Counted from the stretch's first letter, positions 7,473-16,940 are shown. The stretch is 51,660 nucleotides of DNA from JAISFI01 sp031553775 (GCA_031553775.1 JAVBLA010000061.1:1-51660); one strand, 5' to 3'. The notes: generated from the letters alone by a model not told the origin. Numbers and translations are program-made.

Positions 7473-9707
7473 CTATGTACCTAGTTCCAATTGATTCTTC
7501 ACTAATTGATAATATATACCTTTTTTGGCAATCAGAGTTGCATGTGTACCATGCTCTGCCAGTTGACCTTTATCCAATACTACAATATTATCAGCATGCT
7601 GTACAGTACTCAAGCGATGAGCCACTATCACTACCGTTTTTCCTTGATAAAAAATGTGAAGATTATTCATAATCTCTCGTTCATTATTAGCATCTAATGA
7701 ATTCGTTGCCTCATCAAAAAACATAAAAGCTGGGTTCTTATATACTGCCCTGGCAATTAATATACGCTGACGCTGTCCCTGACTTATTCCATTCCCTTCA
7801 ATGCCGATTTTTGAATTATACCCCAGCGGAAGAGAGTCTATAAATTGTCGGATACAAGCTACTTTAGCGGCATATAAAAGCCGGTCTTTATCTATTATTT
7901 CCTCGCCAACAGCAATATTGTTCGCAATGGTATCCGAAAAAATAAAACCATCTTGCATAACTGCACCGCTTTTTTGGCGCCATAAATGAGGATTGATATT
8001 TTTCAAAGAAGTATCTCCTACAAAAATTTCACCTTTATTGGGAGAATAAAACCCTAACAATAATTTAACCAAAGTCGTTTTTCCACTACCACTTGCACCG
8101 ACTATAGCAGTTATCTTATTGTGAGGTATTTCCAATTGTATATTTTCCAACGCATAATTTCTATCTGCTCCATCATAGCTGAACCACAGATCATTAATCC
8201 GTATAGTTTTATCTTCAGGCAAAATAGAAAGTTTCAGGTCTGATGTCTGGTCTTCGTCTTCTTTATTATGAATTTCCCCTAGCCGTTCCAAACTGATTCG
8301 AGCATCCTGCAAAGCTTGGGCAAATCCAATAAATTGTCCGATGGGTGATGATAATTGTCCGATGATATAACTAAGTGACATCATCATTCCCAATGTCATA
8401 TTACCGTCTACAACCGATTTGGCAGCAATAAAAGACAAAAGTATACTGGTAGACTGACTAAAAAATACAGAACCTGTTTGCTGGTACTGACCCAAAGCCA
8501 AACCCCTGACACTTATGTTAAATAATTTAACCTGAATACGTTCCCATTGCCAACGCTTTTGTTTTTCACAATTATTTAACTTGATTTCCTGCATACCCGT
8601 AATCATCTGAAATAAGGTACTTTGCTGACTCGATGCTTGTGAAAAACGTTTATAATCTAATTCTCTACGATACTTCATAAATGAAAGCACCCAAATTATA
8701 TACAGAGTATTTCCTATGAGAAAAATGACCAATATAGTAAAATTATAATAAGCAAGAATACAACCGAAGATAATAAAATTGGCAAACGAAAATAGCACAC
8801 TTAATGGAGTCCCGGTTAAAAATGACTCAATACGACGGTTATCTCCGATACGTTGCATAATATCCCCTATCATTTTAGTATCAAAAAAACTGATGGGTAA
8901 TCTCATTAATTTAGCTAAAAAATCCGATATCAAAGAAATGTTGATACGCGTATTCATATGTAAAACAATCCAACTTTGAATAAATCCCACTGCCAATTGC
9001 GTAACAAACAGTACTAATTGCGAAATCAAAATTAGTGTTATAAAATTCAGGTTATTAGCCCCTATACCACTATCGACCATGGCTTGGGTAAGGAATGGAA
9101 ATATCAATTGTAAAACACTTCCTATAACCATTCCCAATGCTAATTGAAATAACTGCTTTTTATAAGGTTTGAGATAACGGAAAAAAAAACTCAGATTGCG
9201 GGAAGCTTTTTCTTTATCATCATCATATTCATAAAAATCAGGAGATGGTTGTAAAACTAATGCAGCACCTACATCTTTTCCCTCTATTTGAGAAGTAGCC
9301 CAGCAATGTAAAAATTCCTCTTTCTTATATATCGATAATCCATATGAAGGATCTGAAATTCCGATGACAAAGTCATCATTCTTATCTTTTTTCGAAAAAG
9401 GACTTCTTTTTTTTTTCTCTATATGATAACAAACAACAAAATGATTTTGGTTCCAATGCAAAATACAAGGCAATGGCACATCATTTACCAATTGTTCAAA
9501 TGTTATTTTCACACCATTTGTTCTAAAGCCAATACTTTCTGCAGCATCGCTGATACCTAGCATAGATACTCCTTCTCTGGTTATAAAAGACTTATCGCGC
9601 AATGTCTGAAGAGAATAATTACGTCCATAGAATTTAGCGATCATGCGGAGGCATGTAGGACCACAATCCATTTTGTCATGCTGGAGATAATTGGGAAAAG
9701 ATTTCAT
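7473..9707 (-). CDS. Peptidase C39-containing ABC exporter (PCAT) for double-glycine leader peptides
   Basis: 744 aa with three parts. Residues 1-140 are a C39 cysteine peptidase: Gln9, then Cys15 in MDCGPTCLRMIAKFYG, His in NQNHFVVCYH, Asp in ISDPSYG, so all catalytic positions are present. Residues about 175-460 are a six-helix ABC transmembrane domain. The nucleotide-binding domain has Walker A GASGSGKTTLVKLL, signature ISQGQRQRILIARAV, Walker B FMFFDEATNSLD and H-loop VIVAHRLSTV. It should remove the 30-residue GG leaders of the four precursors during export across the inner membrane. It starts 6 bp after the LanB C-terminal gene and is followed by the HlyD adaptor. Confidence 0.96.
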   Translation of the reverse strand: MKSFPNYLQHDKMDCGPTCLRMIAKFYGRNYSLQTLRDKSFITREGVSMLGISDAAESIGFRTNGVKITFEQLVNDVPLPCILHWNQNHFVVCYHIEKKKRSPFSKKDKNDDFVIGISDPSYGLSIYKKEEFLHCWATSQIEGKDVGAALVLQPSPDFYEYDDDKEKASRNLSFFFRYLKPYKKQLFQLALGMVIGSVLQLIFPFLTQAMVDSGIGANNLNFITLILISQLVLFVTQLAVGFIQSWIVLHMNTRINISLISDFLAKLMRLPISFFDTKMIGDIMQRIGDNRRIESFLTGTPLSVLFSFANFIIFGCILAYYNFTILVIFLIGNTLYIIWVLSFMKYRRELDYKRFSQASSQQSTLFQMITGMQEIKLNNCEKQKRWQWERIQVKLFNISVRGLALGQYQQTGSVFFSQSTSILLSFIAAKSVVDGNMTLGMMMSLSYIIGQLSSPIGQFIGFAQALQDARISLERLGEIHNKEDEDQTSDLKLSILPEDKTIRINDLWFSYDGADRNYALENIQLEIPHNKITAIVGASGSGKTTLVKLLLGFYSPNKGEIFVGDTSLKNINPHLWRQKSGAVMQDGFIFSDTIANNIAVGEEIIDKDRLLYAAKVACIRQFIDSLPLGYNSKIGIEGNGISQGQRQRILIARAVYKNPAFMFFDEATNSLDANNEREIMNNLHIFYQGKTVVIVAHRLSTVQHADNIVVLDKGQLAEHGTHATLIAKKGIYYQLVKNQLELGT

Positions 9708-9713
9708 TTAGTT

Positions 9714-10580
9714 CTATTTACTAACAACACTTTGATACTTTAATTTAGCAATTTCGCTTTTGTAATACCGATACATAAATTCGTATATTAATAATTCATG
9801 CACCCTGTTTTTGGATCGGAATAGTCGATTCATCGTCATATGCAAATAAGAATAGATATTAGTTTCAGGAAAATGTATTCCTTTTGTAGCTTTTCTAATT
9901 TGTATTCCTCTATGCTTTATTATATTTTCTACTACTGTTAGTTCTTTATTTTTGGACAAATTATCAAATATATATTCAAAAAATGGCTTTCTTTCCCTGT
10001 AAATCATATTTAGCTGTTTAGAATTATACATATTATAGCCAAATTCCCTTTTATAATTTTCACTCATTCGTTCAAGACAATTACACTTTTCTGTCAAATC
10101 ATAACCGATGTTTTCTAAAAAATTATCAATCAATTTGATAGAAAACTGCCAGCGAAGATTCTCATCCTTTTTTCTCAAAAATGACAATAACAATAAAATG
10201 CTCTCGCTATCGATAAAAAATAGTCTTTCAGAAATCTCTATAAAGCTTGCTCCATACCGTTCCAACTCTCTGTTGTAAGTTGAAATATCAATCTTTCGAA
10301 TTAAGTTCTCCAGACAATACTTCTTCATTCTTTTATTGCATAAGTCAATTACAGAACCAATATCGGAAATATTCTTGACCTTTACTCTAAATCTTATATG
10401 AAAATCGGGATCTCCATACCGGATAAAAAACCACTGATCTATAATTTGATCTTTTTTCATTTTTTTTACCAATGGAAATAATGCTGTTACTAAAATATCT
10501 TCAGCCGTTTTTATACCCGTATATATTTTAAAATATATCCACTCATCTCCTGGAAAAAACACACGTTGTACGACCGCCAT
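9714..10580 (-). CDS. LanB elimination domain as a separate protein (SpaB_C / thiopeptide-type dehydratase C-terminal domain)
   Basis: 288 aa. It opens with the family pattern: WIYFKIYTGIKTAEDILVTA, then IIDQWFFIRYGDPDFHIRFR, which is the TIGR03891/SpaB_C signature. In full-length class I dehydratases this domain follows the glutamylation domain and eliminates glutamate from glutamylated Ser/Thr to give Dha/Dhb. Here it is a free-standing gene 8 bp after the long LanB gene, as in other Bacteroidetes class I clusters with split LanB (the pinensin cluster of Chitinophaga is the described case). The two proteins should act together on the precursor peptides in the cytoplasm. Confidence 0.9.
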   Translation of the reverse strand: MAVVQRVFFPGDEWIYFKIYTGIKTAEDILVTALFPLVKKMKKDQIIDQWFFIRYGDPDFHIRFRVKVKNISDIGSVIDLCNKRMKKYCLENLIRKIDISTYNRELERYGASFIEISERLFFIDSESILLLLSFLRKKDENLRWQFSIKLIDNFLENIGYDLTEKCNCLERMSENYKREFGYNMYNSKQLNMIYRERKPFFEYIFDNLSKNKELTVVENIIKHRGIQIRKATKGIHFPETNIYSYLHMTMNRLFRSKNRVHELLIYEFMYRYYKSEIAKLKYQSVVSK

Positions 10581-10588
10581 AAAAGGTT

Positions 10589-12805
10589 TTATTTTTCAGA
10601 ATTAAAAAATGCAACAATACATTCATTAGCATAGGTATTCCCTGAATGATCCATGATAAAAGAAGTGCTATCCGGAATATACTCTTCTAGTAAAATCTCA
10701 TTCCTTTTATCTAAAATCGACAAAAAAGCTTGGATACTATTTATATTACATAGATCAACCAATAAAGTATTATCTCCATCAACCAATAATATCTTGCGAG
10801 GTAATTTCATCGATTCTTGCCAAATTTGCACTTCCTCTTTTAACTTAATTACATTTTTTTGCTTGATCAAATGGTCAATATTTTTTATTCTGACCCTATA
10901 TTTTGCAGGCGACAATATTATATTTCTATAACGTATTCTTGGTAAATAATCCAATTGCCGGGCAAATGAGTCACAGTTAAAAAAGAGAGAGCTTCTTATA
11001 TTTTGAGTTTGAAGTTCGCATAAGAAACGATATATAGGAGTCGGATTATTGTGGTAATTATGCGCCGTAGTTAATCGAGGTATAATCTTTCTATCCAATT
11101 TTTTCGAACGCAAAATAAGCTGGTTATTCCGAATTGACAGCATAATGTCTGAAGGATATATGATCTCCTCTCTATTCCTGGTAGTATTTGCCAAATAAAG
11201 TATTTCGTAATCTCGCAGGGATGGCCGAGCTAAAATATTTCCAATGCGAGAATCCGGAACATGAGAAATTTCAGCAATAATTTCATTAGGATAAGATAAT
11301 GTCTCTTGTTTTATAATATCGTTGATCATATCGTGTATTTCATCATTGCAATAAGCAAAACGGCCTAATAAATTAGCAGCACTAGGTCCTCCAAAATAAT
11401 TCATTACCAGAGAAAATTCATCATTTCCTGATTGAGCTTCCTTAATCTGAAATTTTGCGAATAATGTGGGAGGTAAATCACTCCATACCGATGCTTTTAA
11501 ATGTTTCACATCTTCATCTTCAATTACAATTTCGGAATCCGTTAATGGGTTGAATTTCATTATTTTCTGTTGTAACACAGTATGTATCGGTGTAACGACC
11601 GAAGAAAACGATTCTCCATATGATTGTGCCGGCAAAACCAAACCATTCAACAACGGACTTATATCATTAATTTGATTGACAGGATAGCCTATACCTAAAT
11701 CAGGATCTAACACCTCCAGTAACGGGACTTCGCGCTCCTCATATCTATCACGAAAAACCTTTTTGAATTCAGACAATGTTTGAGGCTCTCCTCCTCCAAC
11801 TGTTATTTTGTTAAGAAAATCCATACATTTCTGCAATGAATCAATCACAGACGGACCTATTGTTGAGACTGACATTTCACGGATTGCATCAACCTGAAGT
11901 AAGTATTTTTTATTGTATGGAATATTTATTTTTTTTATTACTTCTTCGATCTCAATACAAAGATCAATTCTATTTTTTTTACTTACTTCATCATTCAATT
12001 GCATTAATAATTCCTGCAGACTGAGCATCTGTTTGTATATTTCCGAATGATGGTCCAATCGTTGTACTATGGACATTAAGTGAATAAAAAAATCACCTCC
12101 GGAAACAATTGGATCGATTTCACTTACCAGTACCTGATTCTCTATAATGGTTCTTATATAAGAAATCGCAGAAAATTCATCTATCCATGCAAATTTTGAA
12201 ATAAATAATACCACTAATTCATTAAATATGATTCCTTTTTTTGCAACCTCAACAATGTATCTGATCTGAGGGTTTGAATCAACTTCTACTAATTGATAAA
12301 CTTTCTTATCAGAGTTGAATTTATATTCAATATAACGTATCTTTTTAGACTTCAAAAATAAAGTTGTATTTGTATGATATTTCACTATTTTCTTTACTTC
12401 TTCCACTTTAGCCAATTCTTGCGAAAGATTACACAAATAAAACATATCTAAACGAATATGTGCTTTTATTTTCTCAGAAAGAACAATATTTGTCTCTTCA
12501 TCCAGTTTTCCAATGGAACAGGTTGCAAACATCCCGAACGGTGTACAACGGGAAGATATTCTCGTCAAATATCTTACAAGCGAATTTTTAACTCTTTCCT
12601 TGTCCTTATCCTTCAAATTACCCGTTGTGTATTTAATCAATTCTTCATACAGAACCGGAGATGCAAAAAAAATAGCTTCTCTAAAAGAAACTGAGCGAAT
12701 GACCTCTTGAAAGTAGTCATCATCTTCCAATGCTTTATCCAACTCATTTATAGAATATTGCGGAAATCTAAAGATCAATTTGTTAAAAGGAGAATATACA
12801 TTCAT
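10589..12805 (-). CDS. LanB dehydratase, tRNA-dependent glutamylation domain (split form)
   Basis: 738 aa. The N-terminus has RYLTRISSRCTPFGMFATCS, the conserved R-x3-RCTPFG core of the lantibiotic dehydratase N-terminal domain (PF04738), then a long α/β region ending near ENECIVAFFNSEK. It uses Glu-tRNA to glutamylate Ser and Thr side chains of the precursor core. It is shorter than a full LanB (about 1000 aa) because the elimination domain is encoded by the next gene, 8 bp away. It begins 53 bp after the end of a lanC gene. Base composition is clearly AT-richer than dnaK or the ackA region, in keeping with horizontal origin. Confidence 0.94.
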   Translation of the reverse strand: MNVYSPFNKLIFRFPQYSINELDKALEDDDYFQEVIRSVSFREAIFFASPVLYEELIKYTTGNLKDKDKERVKNSLVRYLTRISSRCTPFGMFATCSIGKLDEETNIVLSEKIKAHIRLDMFYLCNLSQELAKVEEVKKIVKYHTNTTLFLKSKKIRYIEYKFNSDKKVYQLVEVDSNPQIRYIVEVAKKGIIFNELVVLFISKFAWIDEFSAISYIRTIIENQVLVSEIDPIVSGGDFFIHLMSIVQRLDHHSEIYKQMLSLQELLMQLNDEVSKKNRIDLCIEIEEVIKKINIPYNKKYLLQVDAIREMSVSTIGPSVIDSLQKCMDFLNKITVGGGEPQTLSEFKKVFRDRYEEREVPLLEVLDPDLGIGYPVNQINDISPLLNGLVLPAQSYGESFSSVVTPIHTVLQQKIMKFNPLTDSEIVIEDEDVKHLKASVWSDLPPTLFAKFQIKEAQSGNDEFSLVMNYFGGPSAANLLGRFAYCNDEIHDMINDIIKQETLSYPNEIIAEISHVPDSRIGNILARPSLRDYEILYLANTTRNREEIIYPSDIMLSIRNNQLILRSKKLDRKIIPRLTTAHNYHNNPTPIYRFLCELQTQNIRSSLFFNCDSFARQLDYLPRIRYRNIILSPAKYRVRIKNIDHLIKQKNVIKLKEEVQIWQESMKLPRKILLVDGDNTLLVDLCNINSIQAFLSILDKRNEILLEEYIPDSTSFIMDHSGNTYANECIVAFFNSEK

Positions 12806-12858
12806 AGATTAAAATAAAAATAACATATTAGAATAATAAAAAGTAAGTTTTTCTCTTT

Positions 12859-14061
12859 TCATTTAAAATTTAATAACAAAATTTCATCCCAACTACAATT
12901 CAAGGGTGAAAGCATAGACAAACCTATTCCTGCTACTCCTTCCAAAATTCCGGAGTCGTTATGCCAGGCGTTATTCCGGATTCCATATGCTTTGTAGCCA
13001 GCCAATCCATCAGGATGATAGGCTAGCTTTAAAGTAACAGATTGCCAGTATTGATAAGCATCAAAAAACTTTTTCATCCCGGTTTCTTTATACATTCTAA
13101 AAAATATCTGGGAAACACCGGACGAACCGTGACATATACCGGCGTCAACAATAATATTTTCAGACAAATTTCTTCTTAAAGCAGAAAAAGTCATAATCTC
13201 AACCGACAAATCAATAAGATCTCCTCTGTTTAGTACCTTTCCTGCCTGTAACAGAGCAATAGCAACCCCCAAATCACCATAACACCACCCAAGTCTGCTC
13301 TTTCCCAAGACCTCATCACTCTCGATTGAATGGGAAGGAAAATATGAACCATATTTTTTATGATCTAATCGTTGAGACAATATATAGTTAACCGCCATAT
13401 TCAGCATCTCAATATTTTTTTCATTTTCCATGATATCTTTTCTTATCAATTGAGCAAGAAAAATAACAATACTACTCATTCCATGAGATAAAGAAATATT
13501 AAAATCTGCATGATTATATGGAGCCTCTGGAGTTTTATTAATCATTCTATAATGATCAATCGATTTCCATTTTAACTCTCCTTTTTCCTGATCTACTATA
13601 GCGCTTTTTTCCAAATAATTCAGCATTTTTTTTAATTCTGGGAGGCCGCTTTCATTTCGTTTTAGAAAATAAAAACCTACTCCCAACGCTCCATGAAGAA
13701 AATCATAATGATTGAGATTTATTTCATATTCCAACTTATAAGATAAAAAAGGATCTATATCATCAAACAGGTCAACAGCACTATCCACAAAACCATTTTC
13801 TTTCAATAATAAAAGGGCAATCCCTAGGCCTGCTAAACCACCACAATAAGTGTGTAAACAAGAAGTATTATTAGAGGATATATCGTCAATTAATTGTTCT
13901 AGCAACTCATCTGCTATTTTTTTATAACTGTTATCTATTAAAGAATAATAATATAGAAAGAAAATTTCTCCTATTTTACCATTAAGCAAGCCATAACGAT
14001 TGAAAAGAGGGCTATTATAGCCTAGAATTTCTTCTGCTATCTTTTTCACTTGTTCATTCAT
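12859..14061 (-). CDS. LanC-like lanthionine synthetase cyclase, copy A
   Basis: 400 aa. I place the start at the ATG at 14061 (MNEQVKKIAEEILGYNSP). The longer frame begins with TTG and adds three residues not matched in the paralogue. α/α-toroid LanC features are all present: FNISLSHGMSSIVIFL, RLGWCYGDLGVAIALL and DAGICHGSSGVSQIFF. These hold the zinc ligands Cys (WCYG) and Cys-His (CHG), plus the catalytic-region His. It catalyses Michael-type addition of Cys to Dha/Dhb. It lies downstream of precursors 3 and 4 behind an intrinsic terminator, and before lanB. It has the same length and clear similarity to copy B, so the pair arose by duplication. Confidence 0.95.
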   Translation of the reverse strand: MNEQVKKIAEEILGYNSPLFNRYGLLNGKIGEIFFLYYYSLIDNSYKKIADELLEQLIDDISSNNTSCLHTYCGGLAGLGIALLLLKENGFVDSAVDLFDDIDPFLSYKLEYEINLNHYDFLHGALGVGFYFLKRNESGLPELKKMLNYLEKSAIVDQEKGELKWKSIDHYRMINKTPEAPYNHADFNISLSHGMSSIVIFLAQLIRKDIMENEKNIEMLNMAVNYILSQRLDHKKYGSYFPSHSIESDEVLGKSRLGWCYGDLGVAIALLQAGKVLNRGDLIDLSVEIMTFSALRRNLSENIIVDAGICHGSSGVSQIFFRMYKETGMKKFFDAYQYWQSVTLKLAYHPDGLAGYKAYGIRNNAWHNDSGILEGVAGIGLSMLSPLNCSWDEILLLNFK

Positions 14062-14124
14062 AAAAGCCAAAATGATAATTATTTAGATTTCGCAACATAT
14101 TATTTTTTATATTTTCACGTAATT

Positions 14125-14159
14125 AAAAACACAAGGAGAAGGCCTATTACCTTCTCCTT
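14125..14159 (-). terminator. Intrinsic terminator/attenuator between the last precursor and lanC copy A
   Basis: A perfect 10-bp inverted repeat, AAGGAGAAGG / CCTTCTCCTT (14133-14142 and 14150-14159) with a 7-nt loop. On the minus strand it is followed by GTGTTTTTAATT. It lies 23 bp after the precursor 4 stop codon. It should end most precursor transcripts while letting some polymerase through to lanC-lanB-exporter. Confidence 0.85.
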
Positions 14160-14182
14160 ACATTTTCTTATCTTTATAAAGA

Positions 14183-14575
14183 CTAACACTCTGTAGTAAA
14201 CTGAACTAATGTTGTGTTGCTTACCTGTTCGGTTGTAGGAGGAACCACACTTGGTGTAGTAGTGGTATCACATGCTCCTAAAGTAACTGCCGGACAATTT
14301 CCTCCAGGTGTAGATTGCGTAGGAAGAGGACAGCAAATTGGCCCATTGCTACTAGTTTCGCCTGCGATTTGACAATCAGTACCTTTAGTATAGTTAGGAC
14401 ATGTATACTCTATATCAGAGCCACAGATACAATAAGAATTAAATGTACAGCAATCTGAATCTTTAGTAGATCCGTCGCCAAATCCCCCTCCTTTTAATTG
14501 GCTTAAATCATCATTTGATAATCTGGAAACAACTTCCTTGCTGAAGTTCAACTGAATTTTCTTTAGTTTTCTCAT
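14183..14575 (-). CDS. Class I lanthipeptide-type precursor peptide 4
   Basis: 130 aa from the ATG at 14575; the longer frame starts with TTG. The leader is exactly 30 residues (MRKLKKIQLNFSKEVVSRLS then NDDLSQLKGG). It belongs to the GG-Bacteroidales / class I lanthipeptide leader type. The core is about 100 residues with 11 Cys and many Thr/Ser. It shares the block CCTFNSYCIC...TCPNYTKGTDC...GPICCPLPTQS...PGGNC with precursors 1 and 3, and ends VSNTTLVQFTTEC, matching the end of precursor 1. It is likely dehydrated by LanB, cyclised by LanC and cut after GG by the C39 exporter. The very large core is atypical for lanthipeptides. Confidence 0.88.
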   Translation of the reverse strand: MRKLKKIQLNFSKEVVSRLSNDDLSQLKGGGFGDGSTKDSDCCTFNSYCICGSDIEYTCPNYTKGTDCQIAGETSSNGPICCPLPTQSTPGGNCPAVTLGACDTTTTPSVVPPTTEQVSNTTLVQFTTEC

Positions 14576-14630
14576 GATCAATAGTTTTAAATATTAAACA
14601 TATTCTCGAATAAAAGAACTTTTAGCGATA

Positions 14631-14659
14631 CAATTATTTCGGCCAAATAATAGTTCAAA
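14631..14659 (-). promoter_or_regulatory. Possible degenerate promoter of precursor 4
   Basis: Minus strand AATAATTG (14638-14631) resembles the TATAATTG -7 element of the precursor 1 and 3 promoters. A TTTG lies 17 bp upstream (14659-14656), and a second TTATTTGG like theirs lies only 5 bp away. It looks like a decayed version of the shared promoter, so precursor 4 may depend partly on read-through from precursor 3. Confidence 0.35.
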
Positions 14660-14729
14660 TTAACTTCATTTACGATGAGCTATAAAATTACACAAAAGGA
14701 ATAATTTTCTATCTGCAATAGACTATTGA

Positions 14730-15095
14730 CTAACAATAGCATGACAAATATCGAGTCGGTAATTGTTCCGGGCTTGTGGTTCCAGGTTCAATACAAATAT
14801 TGCTATTTTCAACATAACAATTTCCTCCAGGCTTTGATTCTGGAGGTAGAGGACAGCAAATTGGCCCTCGTGAGTTGGAATCAACTGTTCCCATTTGGCA
14901 AATAGTTCCTTGTGTATAATCAGGACAAGTTCTCTCTTCCTGAGTTTGGCATAAACAATATGAATTAAAGGTACAACAATCAGATTCTTCAGTTGATTTT
15001 TCCGCGCCACCTTTCAAGCTACTTAAATCATCGTCAGATAATTTGGAAATAATTTCCTTATTGAAGTTTAAGTGAATTTTTCTTAGCGATTTCAT
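14730..15095 (-). CDS. Class I lanthipeptide-type precursor peptide 3
   Basis: 121 aa. The leader is 30 residues ending DDDLSSLKGG, almost the same as in the other precursors. The core is about 91 residues with 12 Cys, including CCTFNSYCLC, TCPDYTQGTIC and GPICCPLPPES...PGGNC, and ends LSCYC. It is closely related to precursor 4, which lies 154 bp downstream, and more distantly to precursor 1. It has its own consensus promoter. It is the likely substrate of the clustered LanB/LanC enzymes. An overlapping +1 frame (14723-15010) is a shadow. The alternative that the Cys residues form disulfides rather than thioethers cannot be excluded from sequence. Confidence 0.88.
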   Translation of the reverse strand: MKSLRKIHLNFNKEIISKLSDDDLSSLKGGAEKSTEESDCCTFNSYCLCQTQEERTCPDYTQGTICQMGTVDSNSRGPICCPLPPESKPGGNCYVENSNICIEPGTTSPEQLPTRYLSCYC

Positions 15096-15148
15096 GATAA
15101 ATTATTATAAAAGATTAAGTATAATCCCATTAATAAAGAAGTTCTTTG

Positions 15149-15180
15149 CAATTATAGTTATTTTTTTATTTTTATCCAAA
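15149..15180 (-). promoter_or_regulatory. Promoter of precursor 3
   Basis: On the minus strand TTTG (15180-15177), 20 bp, then TATAATTG (15156-15149). This fits the Bacteroidetes TTTG-N19-21-TAnnTTTG form with one mismatch. The block TTATTTGGA...AAATAACTATAATTGCAAAG is shared with the precursor 1 promoter. The -7 box is about 54 bp upstream of the ATG. Confidence 0.75.
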
Positions 15181-15287
15181 TAACAAAACTGACCATAATT
15201 TAAATTAGCATTTTTAAAATATAAATAATTTTATATTACATAAAAAAAACAACTCATACCTTCTATCTGATAGAAAAATTTGCTTTA

Positions 15288-16490
15288 TTATTTAAAGTTC
15301 AATAATAATATTTCATCCCAATCGGCATTGACTGGGGATAACATGGATAATCCAATACCAGCAACACCATCCAATATACTGTAATTATTAATCCACTCTT
15401 TATCATGCAGTGTTTTGTATCCTGCCAAACCATCTTTATGATAAGCCATTTTTTTTGTTACATTAGTCCAATATTTGTAGGTTTCCTTAAATTCTATCAT
15501 TTGAGTTTCCTCATACATTCTGAAATATATCTGCGAAATTCCTGCAGATCCATGACATATGCCTGCATCATATATAAAGGCTTCAGAAAGATTTCTTCTT
15601 TTAGATGAGTACAACAAAACCTCTATAGAAAGCCTGTAAAGATCTTCCCTCTTCAAAATCTTACTTGTATGCCAAAGGGCAAGAGCAATTCCCGGATCCC
15701 CATAACACCATGCGAGTCTACTTTTTGTAATTATTTCAGAACTTTCGATGGATGAACCAGGAAAATAAGACCCATATTTTTCAGTATCAATCCGTTGTTT
15801 CAAAACATAATTTACAGCCATATTGAGCATATTTTCAGCTCTTTCTTTACCTGTAATATTGAGGTTGATATATCTACATAAAAAGATGATAATACTGGAA
15901 ATTCCATGAGAAAGGGATATGTTAAAATCAGCATGGAATAATCCGTTTTCTCTTTGTTTAAGAATATCTATAGCTTTCCATTTGATTTGGTCTTGCTCGA
16001 TAATTGCGGTTTCTTCCAGGTAAATTAATATTTTCTTTAATTGAGGTAAGCTCTTTTCCGGACAATATTTATAATGTTTTAAAAAATAAAATCCAATACC
16101 GATAATTCCATGTAAAAAGTCAAAATGTTGAATTTTGATTTCTCCGAACAAGCCGTGTTCAAGTAACAAATCAACATCGTCGAGAATTTCTGTGGACTCT
16201 TGAATGAATCCGGATTCTTCCAGTAAGTGAAGTGCAATTCCTAAACCAGCGAGTCCATTACAGTATGAATAATAACTACTATTGTTATTCCTGATCGATA
16301 TATTATTGAGTAATCGTTCAAGAAATTCATCTGCAATGGACTCGTATTCATGCTCAATGAGAGAATAATAATATAAAAAAAATACTTCTCCTATATAACC
16401 GGTTAATAGGCTGAAATTGATGATATCATTGTTACGGATTTCATTATTATGCCTCACTATTTCTGTTGCAATTTTTTTTAGTTGATCCAT
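15288..16490 (-). CDS. LanC-like lanthionine synthetase cyclase, copy B
   Basis: 400 aa, starting MDQLKKIATEIVRHN. The conserved LanC elements are FNISLSHGISSIIIFL, RLAWCYGDPGIALALW and DAGICHGSAGISQIYF, so both zinc-ligand motifs (WCYG and CHG) are intact. The C-terminus LSPVNADWDEILLLNFK is nearly the same as in copy A (LSPLNCSWDEILLLNFK). It lies 54 bp after precursor 2 and before precursor 3. With two cyclases and two kinds of precursor core, copy B may prefer precursor 1 and/or 2. That division of labour is inferred only from adjacency. Confidence 0.95.
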   Translation of the reverse strand: MDQLKKIATEIVRHNNEIRNNDIINFSLLTGYIGEVFFLYYYSLIEHEYESIADEFLERLLNNISIRNNNSSYYSYCNGLAGLGIALHLLEESGFIQESTEILDDVDLLLEHGLFGEIKIQHFDFLHGIIGIGFYFLKHYKYCPEKSLPQLKKILIYLEETAIIEQDQIKWKAIDILKQRENGLFHADFNISLSHGISSIIIFLCRYINLNITGKERAENMLNMAVNYVLKQRIDTEKYGSYFPGSSIESSEIITKSRLAWCYGDPGIALALWHTSKILKREDLYRLSIEVLLYSSKRRNLSEAFIYDAGICHGSAGISQIYFRMYEETQMIEFKETYKYWTNVTKKMAYHKDGLAGYKTLHDKEWINNYSILDGVAGIGLSMLSPVNADWDEILLLNFK

Positions 16491-16544
16491 TTCAAAATAG
16501 GAGGATTTAATTTATAGCTAAATTAGGCCAAAATCACTATATAT

Positions 16545-16940
16545 TTATAGACATATTTGTGTGTTAAAACAAATATTGCTGGGGATTTCTGGATCTATTA
16601 TACATTTTATAGCAGAATCATCAACACATATTATAGTCGCGGGATCACACATGCAAGTGTTTTGCACAATAGAATCTCCTGGACAGCAATAATGCCCTAC
16701 GGTTTGAGAACATTGGATTGATTCATTACATGTTTTTTGAGTAGGCCTTATGAGGGTTCCCCCGCAATGATATTCATTTGTAGCACATTCCGCCCCATAT
16801 AGTTGTGTTTCACATTCACCTGTTCCTGCACAACCATAAGCAGTTACATTTCCTCCATAGATTTGTGATAAATCACCTTCAGATAGAGAAGATATAACTT
16901 CTTTATCCAGTTTCAATTGAATTTTTTTAAATTTTCTCAT
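16545..16940 (-). CDS. Class I lanthipeptide-type precursor peptide 2 (divergent core)
   Basis: 131 aa. The 30-residue leader (MRKFKKIQLKLDKEVISSLS then EGDLSQIYGG) is clearly homologous to the other three. The core of about 101 residues is different. It lacks the CCTFNSYC and GPICCPLP blocks, has 14 Cys in patterns such as YGCAGTGEC, EYHCGG, HYCCPG and CMCDP, and is poorer in Thr/Ser clusters. Leader conservation with core divergence is the usual picture for RiPP precursors sharing one enzyme set. It lies between precursor 1 and lanC copy B and has a separate consensus promoter. Confidence 0.85.
   Translation of the reverse strand: MRKFKKIQLKLDKEVISSLSEGDLSQIYGGNVTAYGCAGTGECETQLYGAECATNEYHCGGTLIRPTQKTCNESIQCSQTVGHYCCPGDSIVQNTCMCDPATIICVDDSAIKCIIDPEIPSNICFNTQICL

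Noticed and set aside
14723..15010. 95-codon frame overlapping precursor 3 in another frame
   Set aside because: It has no leader, no promoter of its own and no similarity to the other precursors, while the overlapping frame has a clear GG leader.
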